Shown one piece after another: positions 11,909 to 23,553 of a DNA stretch of 64,000 nucleotides; position 1 is the stretch's first letter; every line of letters starts with the position of its first letter. The stretch covers positions 22,331,001-22,395,000 of the forward strand of contig JAJNNQ010000026.1 of the NCBI GenBank assembly GCA_027886175.1, read 5' to 3'. The position numbers were made by a program, and so were the translations under genes. This DNA is from Phylloscopus collybita. Taxonomy: Eukaryota; Chordata; Aves; Passeriformes; Phylloscopidae. The notes under the pieces were generated by a model. It saw only the letters and a program-made list of their open reading frames with translations. It did no database searches and was not told the origin of the DNA.

Positions 11909-13295
11909 TGTCTTGGTTTGGAAAGACGGGTGTCTGCCAGGGAAAGCTGGAGTTTCCCTTAGAATGGGGAATGTAAACCCCTCACCCCCGCCAAATTATA
12001 ATTTTGCAATTAAGGGCTTTCAGGCAAAGATTTGAGAATAGGAATAACAGTTCCTTACTAGGAATATTTACAATACAAATGTAGTAGAAAACAAAACCAC
12101 CCAACCAAACAAACAACAAACAAACAACAATACTAGAAAACCCTGACAGAGTCAGGGCTACAACCTGACACCCCGTTGGTCAGGGCGTTGGAAGCAGTCC
12201 AAAAGTGAGTCCTCCTGGAGTGGCAGATGTGGTTCTGGTGGAGTAGAGATGATCCTGTGTTGCCACGGTTTGTGCCTGCCATGTTTTGGTTTCTGGAAAT
12301 TCTGTTCCCAGGACAGAACTGCTAAGCAAGGTCATGCTATTTGTAAGCTAAGATGTTTTTCCGTACGCTTTCCCATGGGAGGGACTTTGCGTGATGGTCT
12401 CTTCAGGTGACCAATGGTTCCAGGGGTCCCCACCTCTAAGGTGGGTGCTTTGTGAAAAGGTATAAAATAGGTTTGGACAATAAACCTCTGGCTCCTCCTG
12501 TGAGGAGTCCAGCAGCCTTCAGAATGAACTCGCGTCTCCTCCTTTGTGTCCGACAGCGACAATCCTGTAGAACAAGGGTCCAGTGATGGTGAGAAGGGGT
12601 CCAGTCTTCCTCCAGGAATCACGTAAAGCTAGATACTCTCTGTTCCTACGTCTCAGTTTTTTATCCAGGTAGGAATGGTTGGCTCCCCCCACTGGGTGGA
12701 GCATTTCACAATAGGATGATGGAATGTGGATGTTCTACTTTGGGGATGTGTGCTTTCAGGGGTGTCTTAATGACCCATGCAGAAAATATTAATGGTCCCA
12801 GCAGAAAATATTCCCCTGGAGGGAGGAGAGGCGTGAAAGAGATAAGAAACACTGCCCCACCTGGTTCTAACAGTTGGCCCGTTATCAGAAGGCATCCACC
12901 CCTCTCCCGCCGGAGTTACAAGAGATAAAGAAAAATATCTCCCCAAGTGCTTTTAAGAGATGAAATAGAATCCACACCCCTGGCTCCACAACCCAAGACA
13001 ATCACCAACATTCTTCTTCAAGATACAAGTTTTGGAAGTGGAACAACTTTAAATCTCTTTACCCCTCTCTGTAGTTTCTCTTGGAGATTTTTTTACCATA
13101 GACAAAACAAGTAATCTCTGTTTCCATGAGATAATGTACCTAAAATCCCAAAAAGTAATCTATAGTCCCCGAGTTTCAGTGTGATTCTGGTTAAAAGGAC
13201 ATTTGACTTTTGTTCTTACTGCATTGAGATGAGGATTAAATTCAAGCTTTTCTCCATACATACTAATTTAGAGAAAGCTTCAAACCAAGACTACA
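11909..13295 (-). mobile_element. Passerine-type LTR interrupted by a second LTR
   Basis: The left end TGTCTTGGTTTG is mirrored at the right end by CAAACCAAGA near 13281-13290, giving terminal inverted repeats. The body matches what I remember as a common songbird endogenous-retrovirus LTR lying in minus orientation. Without the insert at 12258-12561 the element is ~1.08 kb. The right boundary is uncertain by a few bases, and the flanks ACCAC/ACTAC are only a weak duplication. No retroviral coding sequence is present. Exact family name not established. Confidence 0.75.
12258..12561 (+). mobile_element. Solo LTR with perfect 6-bp duplication, nested
   Basis: The element begins TGTTGCCACGG and ends GCGACA. 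It holds a TATA-like TATAAAATAGG and an AATAAA signal about 20 bases further on, then the GGCTCCTCC segment. It is flanked on both sides by ATCCTG (12252-12257 and 12562-12567), a perfect 6-bp target-site duplication. It belongs to the same family as 2265-2573 and interrupts the older LTR, whose sequence resumes directly after the second ATCCTG. No internal retroviral sequence remains. Confidence 0.92.
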
Positions 13296-13869
13296 TTTAT
13301 TAAATATGGGCTGTAAGTGCATGAACTATAAATGCTTATAAATGCATAGCATTATGTTACCAAAGCATGTACAATGGATTAGCTGCAGATCTGTTGTTTC
13401 ATTAAAAATCTCTCTGTGCAACAAACCATTGAGGAATGAGGCGGGAGTGCCCTCTTGTGTTTACACAGGAACAATCTTAATGGTCATCCCACTCAAAATC
13501 ACTAAGTGGGGAAAATTCATCCACTCCTGTATCAAGCATCTCCAGACTGGCTGCAGATCAGGCGTACGTGTCTGTTCAGCATTGCAAAACTGATTGCTTA
13601 CTAGTTCAAACAAGGTTTCAGCCTCTTGTTTTGTCATGCAGTATTGTGCAGAACATTTCTCCTCCACCAGCTCTTCTGCTGCAACCTTCAGCAATCCGTG
13701 GTTTTGCACAGGCCCATGGCCCTGTCCCAAGCAGTGCATGGAGAAACATCGGCAAGAGCCACTGGCTTCCTCTCTACCTGATGTTCCCTCCCAGCGCCTG
13801 CAAGGCAAGTCCTGCTCTCCTGCCTTGGTTGCAGAAATGTAGGTATAAAGTAAGATCAAGTTACTGCAG

Positions 13870-14011
13870 GTCCTAGCGAGGTCTGTGGTAACTCAAAGTA
13901 GGGTGACAGCAGGAGAGGGACACATAGAGCTCGACCCACATGACTCCCGAAAGGAGAGGACATGGATAACCTCTCAGTCTGCTTCTGCCTACAACCAGTC
14001 TGATAGGCTGG
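13870..14011 (+). other. Exon-like open segment 3 of candidate chain
   Basis: CAG precedes 47 open codons plus one base, followed by a good GTAAGT donor. The acceptor has a poor pyrimidine tract. The peptide includes GHIELDPHDSRKERTW. It accepts the phase left by 10718-10839 and gives the phase needed by 16401-16585. This is the weakest member of the chain. Confidence 0.15.
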
Positions 14012-16400
14012 GTAAGTTTTCAAACTCTGTGGCACTCCTAGTATAACATGTATTAATTATGCTAAAGCTATCTTAGTTTATCCCTTACTTGCATGTAATA
14101 GACAAACCCTACAATCAAGCTGTGTCACAAACTCCCACTTGCAGCCCATAGAAACTACTTACACATTACAATAAGCTGCAAAATCTTCAAGAGGAATGAA
14201 ATATATCAATTAACAGGGCAACTGGCACCAGCCAGGGTCACATGGTAATTCTGGCAACTGTAAGAACTCCTGTGGGAATAGTCAGCTGCATTACAGCAAA
14301 TATTAATGGTTTTCACTGTGCATGCAGCTACCAGGGCCACTCAGCAGCTTCTTCAGCCCCATCTGGCATCCTAAGCTCCCCTACACAACACCAGCTGCCC
14401 GTGGGCAGTGGGCTGCTTGCCTCATCTGAGAACAGGTAGTGTAGATACCTTTTTGTGTCTTGCACAACACCACCACAGGCTTCCACCTAGGAGTTCCTCT
14501 GGAGGAGGCTGAGTCAACTGCTATTCCCTGGAGGGGTGCACTCAGATGTGATGTGATGTGATCACTGGTGCCTCTGAAAACTCCCCCAGCACTGCTTTTC
14601 TGAGAAGGACTAGAGAACCTCCTGACCATTCCTGGCTCCCAAGAGGGCCTAGCTTAGGGATTGCAAAGGATGCTGAAAGGAGTACACCCTGAGACTCTGG
14701 CAGCAACTGGAGATTAAGGAGCACCAGAGGACTCATGTTAACTCAAGCTTCAGACCACAATTTCTCTGATCTGCAAAGGCCCTGTGTTTACAAATGGTGA
14801 GTGCTCATTACCTCTGGCAGAGCAATTGCTTCATGTCATTTGAAGTGCATGAAGAAATCTTGTCTGCCTGCATGTTTCCAGTGCTGACAAGGAGTGGCAG
14901 CCTTGTCCCATGTTTTCCCTACACAGCATATGCAAAACTGAGGACCAAAAACAAGGATGGCCTTGTCTTACTCTGCTCTCTGGTGTTGTGCACACAGAGG
15001 AAGCTTGCAAGTTCTGAAATGCTCAGGTCTTTCCCTCTGTAGCCCTGAGAGCTGGGTAAGCTCCATTGAGTTTTGGTGAACGTCCAAGGGAGCACAACCA
15101 GGCAAAGCAGGTTAGATCATAGGAGGGCCTTCAGCAGAAGCCACCTTGTATGAATCCTTCCATTACAGAAGGATGTAGTCTCTCTGGTATCAGGAGGGCT
15201 GTTACCCACTCCAGTCAAGAATATCAGGACAGGGAATGTGTGCTTGTGTACCTGGTAAAAATTTGCAATGCTATGAGTTCCCTCCTAAGAAGTTATCAAT
15301 ATTAGTTTACTTTCTCTCAAAGTTAACAAATTACTTACACAGTTGAAATGGCTTATTTGGGTTTCAATGAATATAATCATAGTTGTAAGATTAAGTATGG
15401 TGCCTGCCTCTTTCTGTTCTTTACAAATACAGACTTCCATCTTCAAACACTGAACACATTAGTCTTACATATCATATCCTAGGGCAGAGTATCACAATTG
15501 TGTTGCTCATTAGTAGGACCAGTCATAAATTTTACTGTTCAGAATATAAATTATTTCTTTAATTTAATTGTATTTAGACAAAGATAATTGTGTCTTCACA
15601 GTATGAGAGTAAATATCAGCAAACAGTAGAACAACAGACTTATTAAACCTCATATACTGTTTGTTTTAATGGTTGAATCCTTGCATTTAGGCATAATTAA
15701 ATAGGGGGTACACTGCATTTTGGAGGGATCAAGCATGAGGTTTCACACCATATTTATAGCAGCCTGAGTATTAGCTGGTGTCAGGGGACATCACCCTGCT
15801 CAATTCCCCAGCTCAGAGTTTTTGTTCCCACCACTTCCTTTCTGTTAAATGTAGTGGTTAGATGGTCACAGTTTAAGTCAGCTCAGGTGGCTGATTTGCT
15901 AGAAAACTAAAGTGGAAGAAAAATTTTAAAATGTTTTCATTGCACCAGGCTGCTTGTAGCAGCCTGTTGCAGTGACAGGGGAAGAGGGAAGAACAAGGTG
16001 ATCCCTTTCTAGGAGCTGATAAATTCTACTTAACTGTAAAGTTAAAACACTATAGAAAGTGCTGTTTGACCCCTCCCTATATGAAAAAAACTGAGCTGCT
16101 GAGAGAAAGACACATTCACAAAACGTGCTCACTTTTAAGAACAAGACAACATGGAAACGAAAATTCTACAACAAAAATTTTGAAAATTACCTGCATCCAT
16201 GCAAATTTCATAGAAGGAAAGAATTATGCACCATTGTAAGTGAAGACCTGATGCATAATTACATCTATTAAAATTAATATATTGGCACTGTAGCTATGGT
16301 AGTCACATTTTCCTACCTTTTTAATTAATTTAAAAAATTGTTTTATTATGAATACAATGAGTAAAATAATATGTATACCTATTTGATTTTCTTACTTTAG
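14012..16400. other. Intergenic DNA, nothing recognised
   Basis: A mixture of moderate-GC and AT-rich sequence without a recognisable repeat, RNA gene or splice-bounded open segment. A short run of TGATG units is present near 14547-14562. Confidence 0.5.
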
Positions 16401-16585
16401 CAAATGAAACACTCCAAACAGTTGAAGAACTGTCTGAGAAATATCCACTTCAAACAGAGTGCCTCTTTCTTACCCAGAGTTCTGTACTGATCATATCCGA
16501 TTCAGTTCCAGATACTGGAATGCAGTTTTCCAACTTCTATTTTATTACAATAGTTCACATGGTATTTCATTTTAAAAAGAACAAA
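16401..16585 (+). other. Exon-like open segment 4 of candidate chain
   Basis: A strong acceptor (GATTTTCTTACTTTAG) and a near-consensus donor (AAA then GTAAGTATG) frame 185 nt that stay open in one frame for 61 codons. There is no ATG at the start, so it cannot be a self-contained gene. The peptide includes TVEELSEKYPLQTECLFL and FSNFYFITIVHMVFHFKK, a pattern of alternating hydrophobic strands. The product is not recognised. An open frame of this length in AT-rich DNA is somewhat unusual; together with both splice sites it is a reasonable internal-exon candidate, coding or not. Confidence 0.3.
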
Positions 16586-18490
16586 GTAAGTATGTGTTGT
16601 TTTTCCTAATTCTGTAGAGTGTGATTTTAGGATATTGTAAGAAATAAGGTATCATTCTAAGAAAGGCTCTGAAAGATGGCAATATTAAGAATAGTTCTGG
16701 TCAAAATAATCAAATAGCTCAGCAACCTTGTATTCTCTAAGAGCCAGAGGCAGACTTTTGTTGAGGAACATGAAGATATACTTCCTATTTAAAAATGGAT
16801 TTGACACTTAATTTGCCAAGACTGTATAAATATGACAGAAAAGCCTTTTCCCTATGCCTCATTAATTAATTAAGTGATTGCAAGTGATAGCAATAAATGG
16901 CTGGGTCATGCAGCTATGAGAAGAACATTAAATAGCAGATTGCTCTTCTCCCATCTTGTCACTTCAGTGCTTTCATCTCACCTGAATCTTTTCATCTCAT
17001 CACTTAAGGACGAGCAAAGCCGATAAGTAGCAATTATATAGCAATTAAATAAAATATATTATCTTCCAGTAATATGCTGTTTATGTGGAATAACATGGAA
17101 GAGATTTAAACACTGAGAGAAAATGCTGTTCCCAACCACTAACAAAGACTCAGACTGAAATTTCCCTTAAGTATTTTTGGGCATGCTGCTGCAGTAGTTC
17201 AAGATAATGAACGGTTTTGTTGCACAATAGAATAGTTACAATGATGTACTCCTAGAGACAGCACACAGCATTGCCTTTGTAAACAGAGGGAAAACTAGCT
17301 GAATTATTTAAAATTATTAACTAGTTTGCCTCCCTTAATACACCAACTTTGTAGCTTCTTTTAGGTAACCAAGTGGAGAGGGTTTGAGGGTTATTCTTGC
17401 ATAAAGCTTAGTTATGCTTTACTGTTAATTTTATCCATATGAACTGATTAGATTATGGCACCTAACCAAGTATAGTCAGTATAAGGTGACTTTGTACTTT
17501 TAGATTAACTTTGCAGCAGAAACCCCAAATATCTGCCACAGCTGTGCTCAACTTCAGAAAAGGGAGATACCTAAAAATGAAGATGTTGCTATAAACAAAA
17601 GTAACAGAACCCTCAGTGCACGTTAGATCCTCACAAGTAGGATGAAGACAGAGAGCACTCTCTTGAAGGCACAAAATCACCATTCAAGACTTGTACAATG
17701 GCAAAAGGAAACTTACGTACAGAGTAACGCTGTTTAGTTATCAAAACTAACAATATATCCCTTTTCAAATTCATGAATCTGACCCCCATGAGGAAGCCCG
17801 TTCAGAGAAAATTATGCCATGTAATTGCATTCATTTTTCACTTCTGTGTTCAGTGTGAAAAATCTGGGGAAATTCCCTGCAGCACACTATTTTTGAGGCT
17901 TTCATGAGGGAAGTTGCTTCCCACTTCTTGAAGATGCTGCAGTTTCAACAAGACTAAATTACGCTTTAGAGGAAGCTAGTGAAACGCAAACTCCTGATTG
18001 TGGCGTGTGAGCTCCTCCTTGAAATTGCTCTGGTGCTAAAGAAGGGCAAGTATTAAACAGAATTATAATGTTTTGAACAGGTTCTACAGAAATCCAAAAA
18101 ACTAAAGCCCACTAAGCCTCACATCTATTCCAGAGAAATAAGCAAAAAGCTTACTATAAAAAGTAGAATTAGTGTGTATCTAAATAATTATGATCTGTAG
18201 GGCAATGGTCAGAACACTTGGTAAACTCACATCACACTTATCATGAAGCATGTGATAATTTGATCTAGTGCATAGGTTCCCTAAAGCCTCTTAAAAAATT
18301 ATTTTGAGCAAACTAAGCAGACGTGTGATAAAAGGCAAAAGACAGGAAACAGAAGGTAGAAGCAAATGGTTAATTTTCACAGTGGAAGAAAACAACCACA
18401 GAAATCTGCATGACCTGCACTGGTGAACTTACTGAATTGATCTGCAATAGGTGGTATGCAGAGGGGTAAAAAGAAACTAGTAACCATTTA
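16586..18490. other. AT-rich intergenic DNA, nothing recognised
   Basis: No recognised gene, RNA or clear repeat. The longest ATG-started open frame is 73 codons on the minus strand, with nothing to support it. Confidence 0.5.
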
Positions 18491-18494
18491 TTTA

Positions 18495-19300
18495 TTGCTG
18501 GTGCAAAAGCAGCTGCAGGAGCTTAAAAAGGCTGAGTGAGTACAACAGCAACACATGAAATTCAACATAGATCAATACAAAGCACTGCTTACCAAGGAAA
18601 GCAAACACAACAGCAAATGCAAAGCGATGGGCTCTGGCTTTTATTGCTCCAATGTGAGATCCTGCAGTTATGACAGAGAGTTCTATGGAATTGTCAGCTC
18701 CATTCACAGAGCCAGCCAAAAAAGGACACCAGAGTTTAGGAAGCGCTAAGGAACTAAAAAAAGCAGAGAACATCATGGCAGCTCTGCATAAGCCCATGTC
18801 ATACCTGCTTCCTGAACAGACTGTATACTCTGGGAGTCCCATATCAAAAAGAAAGCAAAAGAAGTTGAAAGAAGATCAATGAGAGTTATGGTCAAAGGTA
18901 GGAACTAATTCCCCCATGAGGAATGATTAAACAAATGAGGTTTTCTCAGCCTGACGAAGAGATTAGAGGGTGGGAGCTCAATGAGGAGATGACTGTGGAG
19001 GGAAGGATTTCCCGCTGCTTCTTCTAAAAATGTGCTAAGAGTGAACAGAAAGCACATATAAAGCAAATTAAAGGAGATGCATTTTCCTGTAACACTAATT
19101 AAGCTCTGGTATTCCTTGCCATTGTTATTGGGGATGCTAAAATTTTATAAATGCTCTGGGGAAGACTGGACAAATTTATGGGTAGGAAATTAATGGAGGA
19201 TTGTTATATTCTCATGCACACAAAAATAATAACCCTCTATGAGATTTCCAAGCTTTATATTCCCAGAGGCTGGGCAAATACTTGGGGAAGGATGTGCTTG
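18495..19300 (+). mobile_element. Old, diverged CR1-like LINE fragment
   Basis: Segments such as GAATGATTAAACAAATGAGG and CTCAGCCTGACGAAGAGA, followed by a part in which an element of fixed age would read 'GGAAGACTGGACAAATTTATG', resemble the 3' part of an old CR1 subfamily in plus orientation. Divergence is high and both boundaries are approximate. Open frames here on either strand, including a 116-codon minus-strand one, are side effects of the repeat. Confidence 0.5.
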
Positions 19301-21027
19301 TTTTATCCTTACTCCCCTCCCTTTGGGCTACGTTTGGAAGCAGGATACTAGTGGGTGGTGGGGGTTGATAGACCTTTGATCTAACCCTGTAGAGCTGTTC
19401 TAACACTTTTATGATCTCATTTATTATTAAAAAGTAAAAAAAGCTTTTGTCTTTCTGTGACACTGAAGTGACTAAAAAAATCAAAGAGAGAGACTTGAGC
19501 AGTTTAAATAAAAAATTCTGGTATCTGCAAAACACTAAAAACAGGGTCACATTCATAAGCCAAATTGTTTCCCAACTCAATTATTTTATGATGCATAATG
19601 TGAAATATGGCAAAGTCAGCTCAGGAGTTCACAATGAGCACTATCTGTTCTGAAAAGGAAGAAATTAAAGTTACATACAATAGACTTCCTGTTGGGAAGG
19701 TGAGAGAGAAGGGAACGCAGCATCCCAAAGGATGCACCGGTAAAAACCCTAAACCAAACCAAGAGACATGAGTCATCAAAGCTACAATGCTGTTGGAGAA
19801 AATCCAGGAAGCCAGATCTAAAATAGGAACAGAAAGGAAGTGGAGGGGAGATAGAAATAAAGAGAAAGAACAAGAAAGAAATAATTTAAGACAAGAGAAC
19901 TTGGAGATAGTTGCCTATACCTGAAAAGCAATGGAAGTAGTTGCACCACCAGACTTCCAGGCTGACATAGATTTGTGTGGGCCAACACAAGAGAGTCAAT
20001 CCAGTATATCCCCATTATCTCATAACCAGCACTCCCTTCTGCCAGTGTTGACACTGTGCATGAATGTGAAGCCATGTGGTGAGCTAAATGGAGAGGTAAC
20101 TCAACTATAAACTAACACTTTATGGCAACTAGGCTTATGATTCAGACCAGCCTTAGGATTTCTTTGAAGAGTGGCAATAGAGGATCAGTTCTTGCTCTAC
20201 AGCTTGCACCCTCATCCAAAGAGCTGGGATATAGGTTAAAGATGTGGAAGCATGAAGGAGGGGAAAGAAAGGCAAAAGAAGGAACCTTACTTTGAAAAAT
20301 AATCTGTTTGTGGTGTACATTTTTACTCTGGTTTGGTTAACTTTTATCAGATTTGTAATTGTTGCCTACCTAGAGTAAAGCTGTGCTTCACTTGACCCAC
20401 ACGCTTGTCCAGCACTAGCAGCCTTTGGTGATGTTGAGAAATAGAAGACACATTTCTTTGGGGATAAAAAGTTTGCATAGCAGTGCATTCAAGCTCTGCT
20501 AGTAAACCTGTACCCTCCAATCTAACAGAGATGAGCAGTTTCATCTGCCAAGTTCCAAAAGCATTGCACAGTGCGAGACTCCCCGTGCTGGGTGGTCACC
20601 CATGTTTCACCTGCAAAGCTCACACTACAGAGCAGCACCCTGCAGCCCTGGACAGCCCTTACTCACCTCAGTATCTATAGGCTTCTAATTATCAAATGCA
20701 AACAAAATTGTACTCATTTATACTTACTATATTGTAGTTCGGGCTTAATTGTGAGTGTTTTTTCCCAAAAAGAAATTCCAGTCTTTGAGAGACTAACATG
20801 CAGTGAAAGCCCTCCACAGGTGCCAGTAGAAATACGGAATTATTTAGCAGTTAGTAAAGGAATGGTAAGGTGATGCCTTCTTTCTTTAGGGCTAATTGAG
20901 TAGTCATTAATGGCTGTGATTACTTCAGTCTTTAACCCTGATGTCACTAGGGAAGGGTGGCTCAACATTTTCTGTGCCATGTGGCAAACATCAGTTTTGA
21001 GGCCTTCTGAGCAGGTCAGATGGAAAG

Positions 21028-21096
21028 ATAACATAACATAACATAACATAACATAACATAACATAACATAACATAACATAACATAACATAACATAA
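21028..21096. repeat. (ATAAC)n pentanucleotide microsatellite
   Basis: About 14 near-perfect units of a 5-bp repeat. On the minus strand it reads as repeated MLCYV, which creates spurious open frames of 102 and 157 codons. Confidence 0.97.
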
Positions 21097-21928
21097 ACTG
21101 CTTGCTTGTCTGTGCCCAAGCTGGGCTGAGGAGCATTCCCTGAAGCACTAGCAGCTTTTGCCCGATGCTTACAGCTTCTCACTCTCACTCCTGCTGAAAC
21201 AGCTGCTGGTGGGAGGCACTCAGAGAAAAAGACAGTATTGAAGACCTCTTTCCTCATGCTTTTACAGTAGAAAAGGGGCAAACTGCAGCTCACACTCAAG
21301 ATTTCCGACAGATAAAACAGGATGTATAAGAAGAAAAGCAGAGAGAAGAGTGTCACTCGCTGCCATGGACTGCAGAAGAAAACTTGTTTAAAATTTGTCA
21401 GCTGTTTAGTTTTCCTGGTAGTATTAATCTCATTAATTTTAGGAATTGCCAAATATTTTAGCACCTTACAACTCGCTATTCTAGATTTCCCTTATCTGTT
21501 CCCAACAGTTAAATCCTCCTAAAAAGAGTCCATATGTGGAACATTGATTTTTGTCTTATTGTTAATAACTTGTCAAAACACCAATCATTTTTTTCAGCTT
21601 TTCTTCATCCTTCCTTGTTTTTCCCTTATTTCCTCAGTTAAGTTCATTGATACACTAAGCCTCGAATAAACAGGCAGAAAAAAACCCTATTTACAAATGA
21701 CTAGTGAGAACCTCCATAAATCAGAGTTTAGGATGTGGGTTCCCATCAGTTTAAACATCATCTAGGCTGTAGTGCTCCTGGTATCCCCACTGTAGCCCTT
21801 CACTAAGACTTTCTTTCACTGACACTTCCACAGCAGTAGAGGAGGCAGATTCAGGTGGAGACTAAGTCCCTTTACAAGGTGCAGCTGTTCAACTTCCAGT
21901 GGCGAAAGCTGTGGTGAAATAAGGTGAA

Positions 21929-22150
21929 CCATAAAATGGTTTGGGCTGGAAGGAACATTAAAGACAATCCAGTTGAAACTCTCGTTTCCATAGGGACACC
22001 TTCCACTACACCAGGTTGCTTGGAGCCCCATTAACCTGGCCTTGAACACTTCCAGGGATGGGGCATCCACAGCTTCCCTGGGCAGCCTGTTCCAGTGTCC
22101 CACCACCTTCACAGCATAGACGTTCTTCCTAAAATCCACTATCAGGTTCA
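21929..22150 (-). mobile_element. CR1 LINE 3' fragment, minus orientation
   Basis: The plus strand reads ATAAAATGGTTTGGGCTGGA at the left. It goes on through GACACCTTCCACTACACCAG, GGGGCATCCACAGCTTCCC and GCCTGTTCCAGTGTCCCACC, the reverse complement of the conserved CR1 3' end. It is 5'-truncated, as is usual for CR1. The 111-codon minus-strand open frame here is the LINE remnant, not a host gene. Confidence 0.9.
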
Positions 22151-22339
22151 CTGTGGAACAATATTCTTAGACTATACGTATAGAGTGGAAAACTGCAGAA
22201 ACTCTATTTTTTGCCAGCTGCAGTAAGAAGAGATTTTTCAGCTCTTACACCTTGTAATGTTATACAGGGATATAGCATCGCATGCTACTCCCAGAAAGTA
22301 GAAATGGGTGAACCTGTGGTTAATATTTCAGAAACATCT

Positions 22340-23132
22340 AATTAGAGTAGAAGGAAAGTTGAGGCATCAAGGCATAGCTTCACAAGGGTAACCAGCTGGG
22401 GGCCTAGGGAACAGGAAAAGAAGATAGATATAAGAAACGAGTACACTCTGGGAAGCCACCTGGTAGAAAAGGACCTGGGGGTGTTGGTTGGCTGAATGAA
22501 CGTGAGCCAGCTGTGCCCAGGTGGCCAAGAGGGCCGATGGCACCTGGGCTGTATCAGCAGTAGTGTGGCCAGCAGGACCAGGGCAGGGATTGCTCCCATA
22601 CTCAGCACTGGTGAGGCTGCACCCCGAGTGTTGTATTCAGTTCTCAGCCCCTCACTACAAGAAAGACACTGAGGTGCTGGAGTGAGTCCAGAGAAGAGTG
22701 ACAGAGCTGGAAAAGGGTCTGAAGCACAAGTCCTATGGTGAGTGATTGGAAGAGTTGGAGGTGTTTAGCCAGGAGAAAAGGAGACTCAGAGGTGACCTCC
22801 TCACTCTCTGCTACTCCCCAAAAGAAGAGTGTAGCCAGGTGGGGGTTGGCCTCTTCTCCCAGGAAATCAGCAACTGCACAAGAGGACAGAGTCAATCATA
22901 AGCTGTGCCGGGGAGGTTTAAACCGGATATTAGGAGGGATTTCTTCACAGAAAGAGTGATTAGACATTGGAATGGGCTGTCCAGGGAGGGTGAATTCACC
23001 ATCCCTAGGGGTGTTTAAAGAGAGACTGTATGTGGCACTTAGTGCCATGGCCTGGTTGACGTGGCAGTGTTCTGTCACAGATTGGATTCGATGATCTCAG
23101 GTCTTTACCAACCTTAATGACGCTATGATTCT
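22340..23132 (+). mobile_element. CR1 LINE 3' part, plus orientation
   Basis: The landmarks GACCTGGGGGTGTTGG, GGCCAGCAGGACCAGGGCAG, TTCTTCACAGAAAGAGTGAT and the closing GACGCTATGATTCTTC are those of a CR1 3' end in plus orientation, about 0.8 kb long and 5'-truncated. It ends about 400 bp upstream of the inferred SNHG5 start site. Short open frames in it are LINE remnants. Confidence 0.92.
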
Positions 23133-23501
23133 TCGGGAAAAATATTCCTGAAGTTTGTGAGGTGGAGCTGCACCAGGTCGGTTCCTGCCCTCCCTTTAAA
23201 AACCCACATAAAACCGCTCCGCGTTTTATACATGAAACCTGTAACGCAAAACCGGCGAGCAGCACCGTGCCCACAGGCGGGCGGCAGCTCCCACCCCTCC
23301 CGTCCCCGCCCCTCCCCTCCCTCGGAGTCCCACGCCGTGCCCAGGGAGGCGGGAGCGCGGGGCGGCCCTCGGTGCCCGGCCCGCCCCTCCGCGCGCACCC
23401 GCGAGCAAAGCGCGCTCCCGCGCCAGCTCCGCGCGGTGTCTCCGCCCCTCGGCCGGCGCGCAGGGGGCGTGCTCAGCCTCGTTCCCACCCCGCAGCGTAC
23501 C

Positions 23502-23507
23502 TATAAA
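23502..23507 (+). promoter_or_regulatory. TATA box of SNHG5
   Basis: TATAAA lies 30 bp upstream of a pyrimidine-rich CTTTCCCTG at 23532. This is the standard spacing for a TATA-directed start. The pyrimidine start fits the 5'-TOP class typical of snoRNA host genes. Confidence 0.75.
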
Positions 23508-23553
23508 GCTGGCGCGCCCACCACACCCTGTCTTTCCCTGCGGAGCGCCTGCC

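Noticed and set aside
18492..18842. 116-codon minus-strand open frame
   Set aside because: It lies in an old CR1-like stretch and has no recognisable domain.
20774..20869. Open segment before a GTAAGG donor
   Set aside because: Its acceptor is poor and the incoming phase does not fit the neighbouring candidate exons except with a still weaker internal acceptor.
20991..21464. 157-codon and 102-codon minus-strand open frames
   Set aside because: Repeated MLCYV is the translation of the (ATAAC)n microsatellite.
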